A model generated the notes under the pieces. It had not been told where the DNA came from and did no database searches. It was given only the letters and a program-made list of their open reading frames with translations. The position numbers and the translations under genes are program-made. From contig NZ_CM001489.1 of assembly GCF_000262465.1 (NCBI RefSeq), positions 3,483,899 to 3,547,898 of the forward strand: a stretch of 64,000 nt of DNA. The letters run 5' to 3'. Of the stretch, positions 17,673 to 26,499 are shown one piece after another; positions within the stretch are counted from its first letter, which is position 1, and each line of letters starts with the position of its first letter. The stretch is from Frankia sp. QA3. GTDB taxonomy: Bacteria; Actinomycetota; Actinomycetes; Frankiales; Frankiaceae.

Positions 17673-18911
17673 GTGACCGCGCCTGTCGTCGCTGCCTCGG
17701 CCGACCCCGTCCCGGCCCCCGAAGGTGCCGGGTCCGTCGGGCCCACCGGGTCCGACGCACCACGCCAGCAGCGGCTCGCCGCGGGAGCCGCGACCTGGCG
17801 GGGTGTCCTGTTCCTGCTGCTGAACCTCCCATTGGGCATTATCGGCTTCGTCTGGGTGACGACGATGCTGGCCCTCGGTGTGGGCCTGGTCGTCACGGTG
17901 ATCGGGATACCCGTGCTAGCGGTCGGTCTGCGGCTGGGCCGCGTGTTCGGCACCATCGAGCGGGCCCGGGCGCGGTGGCTGCTTGGCCTGCGGATCGGCG
18001 CGCCGTCGCGGCCGCCGCGCCGCCGGGCCGACGGGCTGGGTTCGATGTTCGCCGCGCTGGCCGATCCCGTGTCCTGGCGCACCGCGTTGTACCTGTTCAT
18101 CCGCCTGCCCTGGAGCATCATCAGTTTCGTGGCGGCGGTGCTGCTGGTCACGGTGGGCTGGGTGGTGCTGCCCTGGGCCACGCGCGGGCTCGTCGCGGTC
18201 GACCGGGCGATGATCCGCGGGTTACTCTCCCCGTCGGACGCGGTGGAACGGCGGATCCGGGAGCTGGAGGCGGACCGGGGCACGCTCGCCGACTCGGCCA
18301 CCGCCGATCTGCGGCGGATCGAACGCGACCTGCACGACGGCGCGCAGGCCCGGCTCGTCGCCCTGGCCATGGGCCTGGGTCTCGCGAAGGAGAAGCTCGC
18401 CCACGATCCGGACGCCGCTGCCCGCATGGTGGCCGAGGCGCACGGCGAGGCGAAACTCGCCCTTCAGGAGCTGCGCGATCTCGCCCGCGGGATCCATCCG
18501 GCGATCCTCACCGATCGCGGCCTACCCGCGGCCCTGGCCTCCCTGGCCGCCCGCTGCACCGTGCCGACCCGGGCCACCGTCGAGCTGGCCAGCCGGCCGG
18601 CCGCCGCCCTGGAGGGCATCGTCTACTTCACCGCGTCGGAGCTGCTCACCAACATCAGCAAACACAGCCAGGCCAGCGCCGCCGCGGTCGAGCTGCGCCG
18701 CCTCGACGACACCAGCCTGCTGCTGCAGGTCAGCGACAACGGCGTCGGCGGCGCGGATCCCCGAGGCGGTACGGGTCTCGCCGGTCTGACCGGGCGCCTG
18801 GACGCCATCGACGGCGCCCTGGTCGTCGACAGCCCGCCCGGCGGCCCGACGCTGGTCAGCGTCGCGCTGCCCTGGCGGGACGCCGCCGACGACCCCGGCT
18901 CCGGGCGCTGA
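17673..18911 (+). CDS. Sensor histidine kinase (HisKA_3 type) with membrane sensor domain
   Basis: A 412-residue two-component sensor of the NarL/LuxR-partner class. Four hydrophobic segments (about 45-70, 72-90, 140-160, 155-175) form a putative membrane sensor domain; the dimerization/phosphoacceptor motif ERDLHDGAQARLVALAMG is at about 216-233, and the ATPase shows SELLTNISKHSQA (N box), [18 protein letters not shown] (G boxes). The GTG at 17673 follows GGGAGG (17657-17662). Kinases of this class are usually followed by a LuxR-type response regulator gene, but here the next gene is an efflux pump on the other strand, so the kinase is an orphan. Confidence 0.9.
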   Translation: MTAPVVAASADPVPAPEGAGSVGPTGSDAPRQQRLAAGAATWRGVLFLLLNLPLGIIGFVWVTTMLALGVGLVVTVIGIPVLAVGLRLGRVFGTIERARARWLLGLRIGAPSRPPRRRADGLGSMFAALADPVSWRTALYLFIRLPWSIISFVAAVLLVTVGWVVLPWATRGLVAVDRAMIRGLLSPSDAVERRIRELEADRGTLADSATADLRRIERDLHDGAQARLVALAMGLGLAKEKLAHDPDAAARMVAEAHGEAKLALQELRDLARGIHPAILTDRGLPAALASLAARCTVPTRATVELASRPAAALEGIVYFTASELLTNISKHSQASAAAVELRRLDDTSLLLQVSDNGVGGADPRGGTGLAGLTGRLDAIDGALVVDSPPGGPTLVSVALPWRDAADDPGSGR

Positions 18912-18959
18912 ATCTCGGGCCGCTCGCTGCCGCGGCGCCGCTCGGGACGATCCGACGCC

Positions 18960-20516
18960 TCAGACCAGCCGCACCACCGGGCCCGGCTCGGCGGGTTCGG
19001 CGCCCAGGGTGCCCGGATCCGATTCGGCAACCAGCTTCGCCGCGGCCGATCCGTCCGGGGGCACCGCAGGCCGCGGGCCGCCGGCCGGCCGACCGGGCAA
19101 CAGCAGGGCCAGCGGAACCGCGACCAGCGAGAATCCGAGCGTCCACCAGGACGACACCGCATAGGCGTGGGCCTGCGCACCGAGATCGGCCGCCCGGCCA
19201 CCCGACGGCGTCCCGCGTAGCTGATGGGCCAGGACCACCGCGATCACCGCGGTGCCCAGGGAGCCGCCGATCTGCTGGAAGATGCGCACCGCCGAGGTGG
19301 CTCGGGGAATATCCGTGGGGCGTAGTCCGTGGTAGGCCGCCGACATGACGGGGATCGTCGCGGCCGCGAGACCCATCCCCCGGACGACCAGGGAGCCGCC
19401 GAGGAGGACCTCACTGGTGTCCGCGCCGAGCTGCGTGTACACCACCGAGCCCAGCACGCTGAGCACGAGCCCGGTCAGGACGAGCAGCCGCGGGCTGGTC
19501 CGATCGACCAGCCGGCCGACCACGATCATCGCGAGCATCATGCCCAGTCCCTGCGGCGCGAGCAGCAGCCCGGCCTCGACGGCGCTGCGACCCCGTACCT
19601 GTTGCTCGTAGAGCGGTAGCAACAACATCGCGCCATACAACGAGAGCCCGAACAGAAACATCATCCCCGAGGAGCCGCAGAACGAAGCGGAGCGGAACAG
19701 GCGCAGATCGATCAATGGGACGATCCTGGTCCGCAGCGCGTGCAGGGCGAACACCGCGAGCAGCGCAATGCCGATGATCAGGGGGACCAGCGCCCGCGCG
19801 TCGGTGAACTCGCCCCGCCGACCCGCCTCCGAGAAGCCGTAGACCGCCGCGGCGAGCCCAGGCGAGAGCAGGGCGAATCCGACACCGTCGAACGGCTGGC
19901 GCTCCGCGACCCGCAGCTCGGGCATCCAGCGCCAGGCCAGCGCGATGGCGACGGCGCAGACCGGCACGTTGACGAGGAAGATCCACCGCCAGCCGAGATC
20001 ATCGATGAGCACGCCGCCGACGACGGGGCCGAGCACGGGGGTGAGCAGTGCGGGGACGGCCACCGTCGCCATGAGCCGGCCCAACCGCTCGGGACCGGCC
20101 GCCTGAGCGAGGATCGTCTGCATCAGCGGCAGGAGCAGCCCGCCCCCCGCGCCCTGGACGATCCGGAAGGCGATCAGGCTGCCCGCGGACCAGGCGATCC
20201 CGCACAGCGCGGAACCCACCAGGAACAGCATCAGCGACACCAGCCACATCCGCTTGCCCCCGAAGCGCTCGACCGACCAGCCGGTAAGCGGGATCACCAC
20301 CGCGAGGGCCAGCAGGTAGCCGGTGCTGACCCACTGGATCGTCGAGACGCCGACGTCGAAGGACCGCGCGAGGGTGTCGAGCGCAACCGCGACGATCGTC
20401 GCGTCCAGCTGCACCACGACCGCTCCGACGAGAACGATCAGCGCCAGCCGGACGAGCGCGGGATCCAACCGGTCGCCGGCGCCCTTCGCCGTTGACGCCT
20501 CGGCCTGCATCGCCAT
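18960..20516 (-). CDS. MFS transporter, DHA2 (EmrB/QacA) drug:proton antiporter family
   Basis: A 518-residue transporter with about 14 hydrophobic segments. The family motifs are visible: LDATIVAVALDTLA in the first helix region (the LDxTxVNVALP signature), WVSTGYLLALAVVIPLTGW, and the antiporter motif C equivalent VVGGVLID after VLGPVVGG. The ATG at 20516 follows GGAGGTAGGCCC. A TetR-type regulator is transcribed divergently from 20684, the standard arrangement for a locally repressed drug-efflux pump. The C-terminus after the last helix is Pro/Ala-rich. Confidence 0.93.
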   Translation of the reverse strand: MAMQAEASTAKGAGDRLDPALVRLALIVLVGAVVVQLDATIVAVALDTLARSFDVGVSTIQWVSTGYLLALAVVIPLTGWSVERFGGKRMWLVSLMLFLVGSALCGIAWSAGSLIAFRIVQGAGGGLLLPLMQTILAQAAGPERLGRLMATVAVPALLTPVLGPVVGGVLIDDLGWRWIFLVNVPVCAVAIALAWRWMPELRVAERQPFDGVGFALLSPGLAAAVYGFSEAGRRGEFTDARALVPLIIGIALLAVFALHALRTRIVPLIDLRLFRSASFCGSSGMMFLFGLSLYGAMLLLPLYEQQVRGRSAVEAGLLLAPQGLGMMLAMIVVGRLVDRTSPRLLVLTGLVLSVLGSVVYTQLGADTSEVLLGGSLVVRGMGLAAATIPVMSAAYHGLRPTDIPRATSAVRIFQQIGGSLGTAVIAVVLAHQLRGTPSGGRAADLGAQAHAYAVSSWWTLGFSLVAVPLALLLPGRPAGGPRPAVPPDGSAAAKLVAESDPGTLGAEPAEPGPVVRLV

Positions 20517-20683
20517 GGGCCTACCTCCGGAACGGTTCAGGGGATCACGTCACGACGCCACCGGCGCGGCGGATGAGCGGCGCTCACCGACCCACACCAG
20601 AACGATACACCGTCTCGATTTCGCTACAGTGCATCGGTTTTCGTACGGCGCAACGGATTCGAGCGACCACGTAACCTCGAGGT
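20517..20683. promoter_or_regulatory. Divergent promoter region of efflux pump and TetR regulator
   Basis: This 167-base gap is lower in GC than its surroundings (about 20595-20650). Its position makes it the likely site of both promoters and of a TetR-type operator, but I could not identify a convincing palindrome or -35/-10 pair by eye. Confidence 0.5.
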
Positions 20684-21598
20684 ATGGGTGACCACACCCG
20701 CGCGGAGAGACTCCCGGCGGTACCGATGGCCTTCGTCCCGCCGACCCCCGCACACCGCCCGGCAGCACCCGCGAACCCGACATCCGCGAGCCCGGCACTC
20801 GCCGGAGCGGCGGATGCAGCAGACCGCCCGACGCCGGCGGGGGGATCGTCCGGGATCGTCTGGGCCCGCCCGGCCGAGCGCCGCCGGCCGCGGCTGACCC
20901 GGGAGGCGATCGTCGACGCGGCCGTCGCGATGGCCGACGCCGAGGGGCTCGAGGCGGTCTCGATCCGCCGGGTCGCCGCGGCGCTCGACGCCCGGCCGAT
21001 GAGCCTGTACTCCCACTTCGACCGCAAGGACGACCTGCTCGCGCTGATGAACGACCAGGTGGCGGCCGAGGTGATCGTGCCCGAGCCGCTGCCGGCGGAC
21101 TGGCGCGACGCCCTGCGCGCCATCGCCCACCGCACCCGGGACAGCAGCCTGCGCCACCCCTGGGTCCTGCAGACGCTCGCCTGCCAACCCCGACTCGGCC
21201 CGAACGCGCTGCGCCACGCGGAGCAGTCCGCGGCCGCGGTGTCCACCCTGCCGCTACCGCCCCGCCGACGGGTCGCGCTGCTGCGCGCGGTCGACACGTA
21301 CACCCTGGGATACGTCACCACCGAGCTGCGGGAGCGCCGGGGGCACCTCGGCGGCGCCGACCGGGCGGACGTGCAGCAATACCTGACCGACGTGCTCGAG
21401 GGCGGCCAGTACCCGCACCTGGCCGAGTTTCACCGCCTGGACCTGCTGGTCGGCGAGGACGGCCGGGAGAGCTTCACCGAGGGCCTGGAGTGGCTGCTGG
21501 CCGGGATCGCGGCCGCTGTCGGCGCTGCATCGTCCGGATCGGCATCGTCCGGATCGGCATCGTCCGGATCGGCATCGTCCGGATCGGCATCGTCCTGA
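20684..21598 (+). CDS. TetR-family transcriptional regulator
   Basis: A 304-residue regulator. An unusually long Ala/Pro-rich leader (about 1-65) precedes the HTH domain: [18 protein letters not shown], then [20 protein letters not shown] (recognition helix and the usual LYxHF ending). The C-terminal ligand domain resembles TetR_C types with a [12 protein letters not shown] helix. The protein ends in a pure Ser-Gly-Ser-Ala-Ser repeat encoded by a 15-bp tandem repeat. Divergent from the DHA2 efflux gene, which it probably represses. The ATG at 20684 is the first start, but the real start could be an internal one nearer the HTH domain. Confidence 0.88.
   Translation: MGDHTRAERLPAVPMAFVPPTPAHRPAAPANPTSASPALAGAADAADRPTPAGGSSGIVWARPAERRRPRLTREAIVDAAVAMADAEGLEAVSIRRVAAALDARPMSLYSHFDRKDDLLALMNDQVAAEVIVPEPLPADWRDALRAIAHRTRDSSLRHPWVLQTLACQPRLGPNALRHAEQSAAAVSTLPLPPRRRVALLRAVDTYTLGYVTTELRERRGHLGGADRADVQQYLTDVLEGGQYPHLAEFHRLDLLVGEDGRESFTEGLEWLLAGIAAAVGAASSGSASSGSASSGSASSGSASS
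21526..21595. repeat. 15-bp in-frame tandem repeat in the tetR 3' end, about 4.7 copies
   Basis: Unit GGCATCGTCCGGATC, with copies beginning at 21526 (first base differs), 21541, 21556, 21571 and 21586 (partial). It encodes repeating Ser-Gly-Ala-Ser-Ser and ends at the TGA, so copy-number change would alter only tail length. Confidence 0.95.
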
Positions 21599-21643
21599 GC
21601 CGAACGAACACCGGCTAACCGGGCGCGGGTGGCGGATCAGCGG

Positions 21644-22378
21644 TCAGCGGTTGAGAAGCCCCCGCAGCGTTCGCGCGTTGTCGACGGCGTGGCCGCCGCC
21701 GTCGTTGTTGAAATAGGCGTAGATCTCCAGGCCGGCGCTCTCCCATTCGCGGATGCGCTCGGCCCACCACCGAAGATCCTGCTCGCGGTAGGAACCGCCG
21801 TACAGATCGCGTGGATCGGGACCGTGCAACCGGAGGTACACGAACGGCGCCGTCGCGCGCAGGATGCAGGGCAGGTTCGCCCCGCTCATCACGCAGTACG
21901 CTGCCCGGTGGCGTTCCAACATTGCGAACACCGCGTCGTCGTGCCAGCTCGGATGCCGGAACTCCACGGCCACCCGCATCCACGGCGGGATCCGGCCGAG
22001 GAAGTACTCCAGCCTCGCGTCGTCGCGCACGTGACCGGGCGCGAGCTGGACCAGCACCACGGCCCGGCGATCAGCCAGCTCGTGCCAGCCCGACGCGATG
22101 CGGTCGACCCAGACCTCCGGTTCGTGCAGGCGTTTGCCATGCGTGAGGCCGCGGGCGGCCTTGACGGAGAGCTGGAATCCCTCGGGCAGCCGCGACCGCA
22201 ACCGCTGGAACGCCTCGTTCGACGGCCAGCGGTAGAAGCTGGCGTTGAGTTCGACCGTCTCGAAATGACGGGTGTAGATCTCCAGGCGCCGGCCGGGCGG
22301 CGTGCCCGGCGGGTAGAGCACCTCCGTCCAGTGCTGGTAGCTCCAGCCCGACGTCCCGATGTGCACACCCACGCCCAT
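21644..22378 (-). CDS. DUF72 domain-containing protein
   Basis: A 244-residue protein of the DUF72 (YecE-like) family, a TIM-barrel-like fold with no established activity. Family marks are the N-terminal [25 protein letters not shown] (about 40-53), the central [11 protein letters not shown] (about 135-145), and a C-terminal [15 protein letters not shown]. The ATG at 22378 begins 5 bases after the stop of the PPOX-type gene, implying co-transcription and probably translational coupling. Confidence 0.92.
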   Translation of the reverse strand: MGVGVHIGTSGWSYQHWTEVLYPPGTPPGRRLEIYTRHFETVELNASFYRWPSNEAFQRLRSRLPEGFQLSVKAARGLTHGKRLHEPEVWVDRIASGWHELADRRAVVLVQLAPGHVRDDARLEYFLGRIPPWMRVAVEFRHPSWHDDAVFAMLERHRAAYCVMSGANLPCILRATAPFVYLRLHGPDPRDLYGGSYREQDLRWWAERIREWESAGLEIYAYFNNDGGGHAVDNARTLRGLLNR

Positions 22379-22383
22379 GGCGC

Positions 22384-22803
22384 TCAGACGCTGCCCAGCA
22401 CCCGGATGATCCGCACCTGTAGGACTACCCGCAGCGGGTTGGCCCGCGGCTCGCGGTAACGCCGCGCGTAGCGACGCTCCGCTTCGGCGACGCTCGCCGG
22501 GTCGTCGCGCACCACGGCCAGCCCCTCCAGCGTCGACCAGCGGCGCCCGTCGATCTGGCAGACCGCGACGGCGGTTCCCTCGGGGGGGCCCGCGGCGATC
22601 AGGCGCGCCTTACGGGACCGGCCGGAGGTGATCACCCGGGCGATCCCGGCCGCCGGGTCGAGGGTCGCGCCGACGGCGACCACATGCGCACTGCCGTCGG
22701 GGCGCACCGTGGTCAGGCTGCACAGGTGCCGCTCCCGCCAGAAGTCGAGGAACTCCTCACCCCGACCGGTGAGGTCGGGCGCGCGGGCAGGCTGGTTCGG
22801 CAT
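22384..22803 (-). CDS. PPOX-class (F420/FMN-dependent) oxidoreductase
   Basis: A 139-residue single-domain split-barrel flavin-binding protein of the pyridoxamine 5'-phosphate oxidase-like class. Visible blocks: ERHLCSLTTVRPDGSAHVV (about 23-41), KARLIAAG, and WSTLEGLAVV (about 84-93). Actinobacterial members commonly use F420. The ATG at 22803 fits the usual family start; the frame is open farther upstream without similarity. It precedes the DUF72 gene by 5 bases. It is divergent from the ammonium transporter. Confidence 0.85.
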   Translation of the reverse strand: MPNQPARAPDLTGRGEEFLDFWRERHLCSLTTVRPDGSAHVVAVGATLDPAAGIARVITSGRSRKARLIAAGPPEGTAVAVCQIDGRRWSTLEGLAVVRDDPASVAEAERRYARRYREPRANPLRVVLQVRIIRVLGSV

Positions 22804-23050
22804 GCCGCCAGCCTGCCACGCGGCGGGCGGGGCCGTCCGGCGGCCACCCAGCCGGAGAACACCGCCACGATAAGCACCCCAAACAGTGCCTTTACCGACC
22901 CGATACCCGCACGACACGAGCCGGAAAGCACCGATGCCGACCCTCTTCGCAGGTTCGACGCATCCTCGCAGGTTCGACGCCCGTTTTCGGACCGCGGCAG
23001 GGCACGGCGGGCGGGGACGTCCACAACGGCGGCGCACGGACAGGATCGGC

Positions 23051-24157
23051 ATGCCGTTCGACTTCGGGACGATCGACACGGGGGACACGGCCTGGGTGCT
23101 GACCAGCGCCGCCCTCGTCCTGGTCATGACGCCGGGCCTGGCGTTCTTCTACGGCGGGATGGTCCGGGTCGAGAACGTCCTGAGCATGATCAGGCAGAAC
23201 TTCTTCTGCATGGGCATCGTCAGTGTGCTGTGGGTCCTGGTGACCTACAGCCCGGCGTTCGGCGGGGCGAACGGGTTTGTCGGCGGGTTCGACCACGTCG
23301 GGCTCGACCACATGAACGTCCAGGTCGCCGGCTACACGGGCCCGGCAGCGCAGACCATCCCGTCGGTCGTGTTCGTCTGCTTCCAGCTCATGTTCGCCGT
23401 CATCACGCCGGCGCTCATCACGGGGGCGAGCGCGGACCGGTTCCGGTTCAGCGCCTTTGCGATGTTCATCGCGCTGTGGTCGGTGCTGGTCTACGGCCTG
23501 GTCGCGCACTGGGTCTTCTCCCCCACCGGCTGGCTCTACGAGCACGGCGCCGAGGACTTCGCCGGGGGGACCGTCGTGCACGCCAACGCCGGCTCCGCCC
23601 TGCACGCCGACGAGCTGGCGGGCAGCGCGTTCGTGAACACCAACACCGCGGCCGCCTGCGCGATGCTGGGCTGGATCCTCGTGGAGCGCCTGCGCGACGC
23701 GATGGCCTCCACGCTCGGCGCCGCCTCCGGCGCCGTCGCCGGCCTGGTCGCGATCACCCCCGCGGCCGGTTACGTCACCCCGGTCGGCTCGATCGTCATC
23801 GGTTTCCTCGCCGGCGGCGCCTGCGCCCTGGCCACCGCCGTCAAGGGCAAGGTCGGCATCGACGACGCCCTGGACGTCGGCGCCGTGCACCTCGTCGGCG
23901 GCGCGCTGGGCGCCCTGCTCATCGGCCTGCTGGGCAGCAGCGACATCGGCGGCCGGGACGGGGTGTTCTACGGCGGCGGCAGCAGCCTCCTGCGCGAGCA
24001 GGTGGTCGCTGTGGCGGCCGTGGTGGCCTACTCGTTCGCCGCCTCGCTGATCATCGCCGGAGCGGTGCGGCTGGTCCACCGGCTGCGGGTGACGCCGGAC
24101 GAGGAGATCGAGGGGCTGGACACCACCCAGCACAGCGAGGTCGCCTACCGACTGTGA
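23051..24157 (+). CDS. amt: Ammonium transporter (Amt/Rh family) with an internal in-frame deletion
   Basis: Trimeric membrane channel family for ammonium uptake. The first helices (MTPGLAFFYGGMV, FQLMFAVITPALITGA) and the last third (GAVHLVGGALGALL with the second pore His at about 280) are normal. After DFAGGTVVHANAG (first pore His at about 177), however, the sequence jumps straight to SALHADELAGSAFVNT. In E. coli AmtB, about 47 residues lie between these points, holding the rest of helix 5, the loop and the start of helix 6 with its GWFGFNAGSA motif. The product is 368 residues instead of about 420. It may be inactive. The ATG at 23051 has AGGA upstream. No glnK follows. Confidence 0.88.
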   Translation: MPFDFGTIDTGDTAWVLTSAALVLVMTPGLAFFYGGMVRVENVLSMIRQNFFCMGIVSVLWVLVTYSPAFGGANGFVGGFDHVGLDHMNVQVAGYTGPAAQTIPSVVFVCFQLMFAVITPALITGASADRFRFSAFAMFIALWSVLVYGLVAHWVFSPTGWLYEHGAEDFAGGTVVHANAGSALHADELAGSAFVNTNTAAACAMLGWILVERLRDAMASTLGAASGAVAGLVAITPAAGYVTPVGSIVIGFLAGGACALATAVKGKVGIDDALDVGAVHLVGGALGALLIGLLGSSDIGGRDGVFYGGGSSLLREQVVAVAAVVAYSFAASLIIAGAVRLVHRLRVTPDEEIEGLDTTQHSEVAYRL

Positions 24158-24175
24158 TGACCGCGCCCGGCCGCC

Positions 24176-24270
24176 CGATCGACGCCAACCGGATCGACGC
24201 CAACCGGATCGACGCCAACCGGATCGACGCCAACCGGATCGACGCCAACCGGATCGACGCCAGCCGGATC
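24176..24270. repeat. 15-bp tandem repeat, 6 copies, intergenic
   Basis: Unit GGATCGACGCCAACC, with copies beginning at 24176 (first base C), 24191, 24206, 24221, 24236 and 24251 (the last with one change), followed by a decayed start of a seventh. It lies between the convergent amt and sucrase/ferredoxin-like genes and abuts the latter's stop. Confidence 0.95.
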
Positions 24271-25324
24271 AGAGACGCCCGCATCGGCGGCGCCCGGCCG
24301 GCGCCGCCGCGGACGGACCGGTCAGAGCGAGATCGAGCAACGCGTAGGTCGCCGGCGCGGGGACCGGGTCGTCGCCGCAGGACAGCCGCCCCGACCCCGC
24401 GCCGGGCACGCGCCCCACCGTCACCGTCACCCCCGTCGCGGCGGCCGTCCCTGGCAGAGCGCCCACCGTGGCCGGTGGCGCCGGCATGTCGAGCTCGACG
24501 ATCCACCGGTCACCGTCCAGCGCGACGCTGCGCCGCAGGCGCAGTCCATCGAGCGCCGGCTCCCCCGCCGGCAGGCCCGCCAGATGGTCGGCCGCGAAGT
24601 GCAGGGCGGCCTGGACCTCGCGGTCGTAGGCTCCCCGTCCCCGGTAGTGCTGCCCGGCCGGCCGGCGGCCGGCGAGCACGGCCCGGCACGCCTCGACGGC
24701 GTCGTCCGGTCCCAGCCGGCCCAGCAGGTGGCCGCCGGGCAGGACCAGCACCGTGGGCGCGAACCGGTGCCCGCCGAGGTGGGAGACCTCGACGATCCGG
24801 TCCGGGAAGGCCTGCTGGAGGGCGCGCACGACGGGTCGGCCCCGCACCGCGCAGCACAGGTCGTGCCGGCCGTGGGTGCACACGGCGAGCAGCGGACCGG
24901 GCTCGGCCCGCCACCGCGGGTCCGGAGCGGCCCCTTCGTCCCGAGGTGAGTCGTCCCGCAGTGAGTCCTGCTCAGGTGCGTCGTCCCAGGGCGGGGTGAG
25001 GGCCGCCAGCTCCGCCGGCCCGGCGACGGTGCGGGTCAGCATCCGTTGCGCGCCCGGTCGGCAGTCGACGGCCACCACCAGACGCCGCGCCGGGTCCCAG
25101 TCCAGCCAGCCGGGGCGGCGCATCAGCGCCGTGCGGGTCCCCAGCCTGGCCGCCCTGGCGGCCAGGCCCTGCACGACCGGTTCCGCCAGCCCGGACTCGG
25201 GCAGGGTGCGCGGGCCCCACGGCCCGGGCTGCTCGACGAGCAGCCAGCGGTCGACGCGGCCGGCCGTGGCGAACAGAGGCTCCGCACGCGCCTCGGACTC
25301 GGCGGCGCACAGCACGCGATCCAC
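24269..25324 (-). CDS. Sucrase/ferredoxin-like family protein
   Basis: A 351-residue protein of the sucrase/ferredoxin-like (thioredoxin-like ferredoxin) family. The signature VCTHGRHDLCCAVRGRP (about 147-163), with its clustered cysteines, and SHLGGHRFAPTVLVLP (about 180-195) are both present; these may bind an Fe-S cluster, as in 2Fe-2S thioredoxin-like ferredoxins. The function in actinobacteria is unknown. The GTG at 25324 follows GGGAGA. The C-terminal 100 residues are less conserved. Confidence 0.88.
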   Translation of the reverse strand: MDRVLCAAESEARAEPLFATAGRVDRWLLVEQPGPWGPRTLPESGLAEPVVQGLAARAARLGTRTALMRRPGWLDWDPARRLVVAVDCRPGAQRMLTRTVAGPAELAALTPPWDDAPEQDSLRDDSPRDEGAAPDPRWRAEPGPLLAVCTHGRHDLCCAVRGRPVVRALQQAFPDRIVEVSHLGGHRFAPTVLVLPGGHLLGRLGPDDAVEACRAVLAGRRPAGQHYRGRGAYDREVQAALHFAADHLAGLPAGEPALDGLRLRRSVALDGDRWIVELDMPAPPATVGALPGTAAATGVTVTVGRVPGAGSGRLSCGDDPVPAPATYALLDLALTGPSAAAPAGRRRCGRL

Positions 25325-25337
25325 GGGTTCTCCCTTT

Positions 25338-25391
25338 CCCCGGAACGGCGCGGCTCCCCGGAACGGCGCGGCTGCCTGGAACGGCGCGGCG
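25338..25391. repeat. 18-bp tandem repeat, 3 copies
   Basis: CCCCGGAACGGCGCGGCT at 25338-25355 and 25356-25373, with a diverged third copy at 25374-25391. It lies upstream of the sucrase/ferredoxin-like gene and may overlap its promoter. Confidence 0.85.
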
Positions 25392-25403
25392 CAGACGGCG
25401 GGA

Positions 25404-25500
25404 TCAGAGCTGGGTCAGCACCGGGGGCAGGGCGTTCACCGATCGGGCACCGGTTTCGGTGATGACGAAGGTGTCCCCCGTGAACACCCCCCTGCGAACA
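25404..25500 (-). pseudogene. Tail fragment of an M24-family (aminopeptidase P-like) peptidase
   Basis: The minus strand reads GVFTGDTFVITETGARSVN followed by ALPPVLTQL and a stop at 25404. This resembles the C-terminal strand of M24 metallopeptidases, where a metal-ligand Glu precedes TxTG. No upstream part of such an enzyme is found in any frame, so this is a roughly 30-codon remnant. The remaining gap to 25602 has a 20-bp direct repeat (25558-25597, CGAACTGATCGGAGAAGA core, two copies) and nothing else I can support. Confidence 0.4.
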
Positions 25501-25602
25501 TCCAGTGAGCGCGGGGATCGCGGGGGCCGCGGACCCGAACGGCGGGAGTCGAAGGTCGCGAACTGATCGGAGAAGACGCGAACTGATCGGAGAAGAGAGG
25601 GG

Positions 25603-26442
25603 TCAATCCCGCGTGCCTTCCGCTTCCGGAACGATGGTGACGCCGAGCCGGCGGTGGGTGAGCACCGGGAACTCGGCGCGGACCGCGGCCGGGTGGGTCG
25701 GGTCGAGCTCGGCCTCGACCCGGGCGGGGCCTTGGCCGCCCTCGGCCAGCACCACCCCCCACGGGTCGACGACGACGCTCGCCCCGGCCATGTCCCGGCC
25801 CGCGTGCCGACCCGCGACGTTGCAGGCGACGAGGTGGACCTGGTTCTCGATCGCGCGGGCACGGGTGAGCACGCGCCAGTGCTCCAGCCGGGCCGCGGGC
25901 CACGCAGACACGACCGCGACGAGGTCGGCGCCGGCATCGCCGAGCATCCGGAACAACTCCGGGAAACGCAGGTCATAGCAGGTGGCCAGGCCGATGCGGC
26001 CGAGCTCGGTGCGCACGGCGCCGGCGGTCGTTCCCGGCGCCAGCAGCCTGGCCTCGTCAGACTCGTAACCGAACAGATGAATCTTTCGGTACGTGTGCAG
26101 AATGTCGCCGCCGGGACCGATCAGGGCCGTCGTGTTGTGCAGCCGGCCGTCTTCGGCCCGCTCCACCAGGCTGCCCGCGACCAGGTGGAATCCCCGTTCC
26201 CGGGTCACCTCGCGCAGCGCGGTGAGCGTCGGGCCGGTCAGTGGTTCCGCCTGCGCCTGGTATGCGTCGAAACGGAAATACCCGGTGGCCCACAGCTCGG
26301 GGAGCACGACGAGGTCCGCGTCGGTCCGGCGCAGTTCGGCCAGCACCCGGCGCACCCGCTCCGCGGCGCTCTCGTCATCCGGGCAGTCGAGCTGCAGACA
26401 CACGGTCCGGACGCGGCCCGGGCTGGTCAGCGGTGTCATCAC
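25603..26442 (-). CDS. Carbon-nitrogen hydrolase (nitrilase superfamily)
   Basis: A 279-residue amidase of the nitrilase superfamily. The Glu-Lys-Cys catalytic triad is visible: Glu in LVVLPELWATGY (about 44-55), Lys in TYRKIHLFGY (about 117-126), and Cys in GLATCYDLRFPELFR (about 150-164). Likely substrates are omega-amides such as deaminated glutathione or 2-oxoglutaramate, but this is a family-level inference. It starts 57 bases after the stop of the metallo-beta-lactamase-fold gene on the same strand, so the two may be co-transcribed. Confidence 0.92.
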   Translation of the reverse strand: MMTPLTSPGRVRTVCLQLDCPDDESAAERVRRVLAELRRTDADLVVLPELWATGYFRFDAYQAQAEPLTGPTLTALREVTRERGFHLVAGSLVERAEDGRLHNTTALIGPGGDILHTYRKIHLFGYESDEARLLAPGTTAGAVRTELGRIGLATCYDLRFPELFRMLGDAGADLVAVVSAWPAARLEHWRVLTRARAIENQVHLVACNVAGRHAGRDMAGASVVVDPWGVVLAEGGQGPARVEAELDPTHPAAVRAEFPVLTHRRLGVTIVPEAEGTRD

Positions 26443-26499
26443 TCCGAGATTGTCGGCCGTCAGGGCACGACGGCGGGGTGGACAGCGAGGCCGGCCGCC

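Noticed and set aside
24158-24268. Peptide read from the six-copy repeat (Ile-Asp-Ala-Asn-Arg units)
   Set aside because: No ribosome binding site; the repeat is better explained as intergenic tandem DNA.
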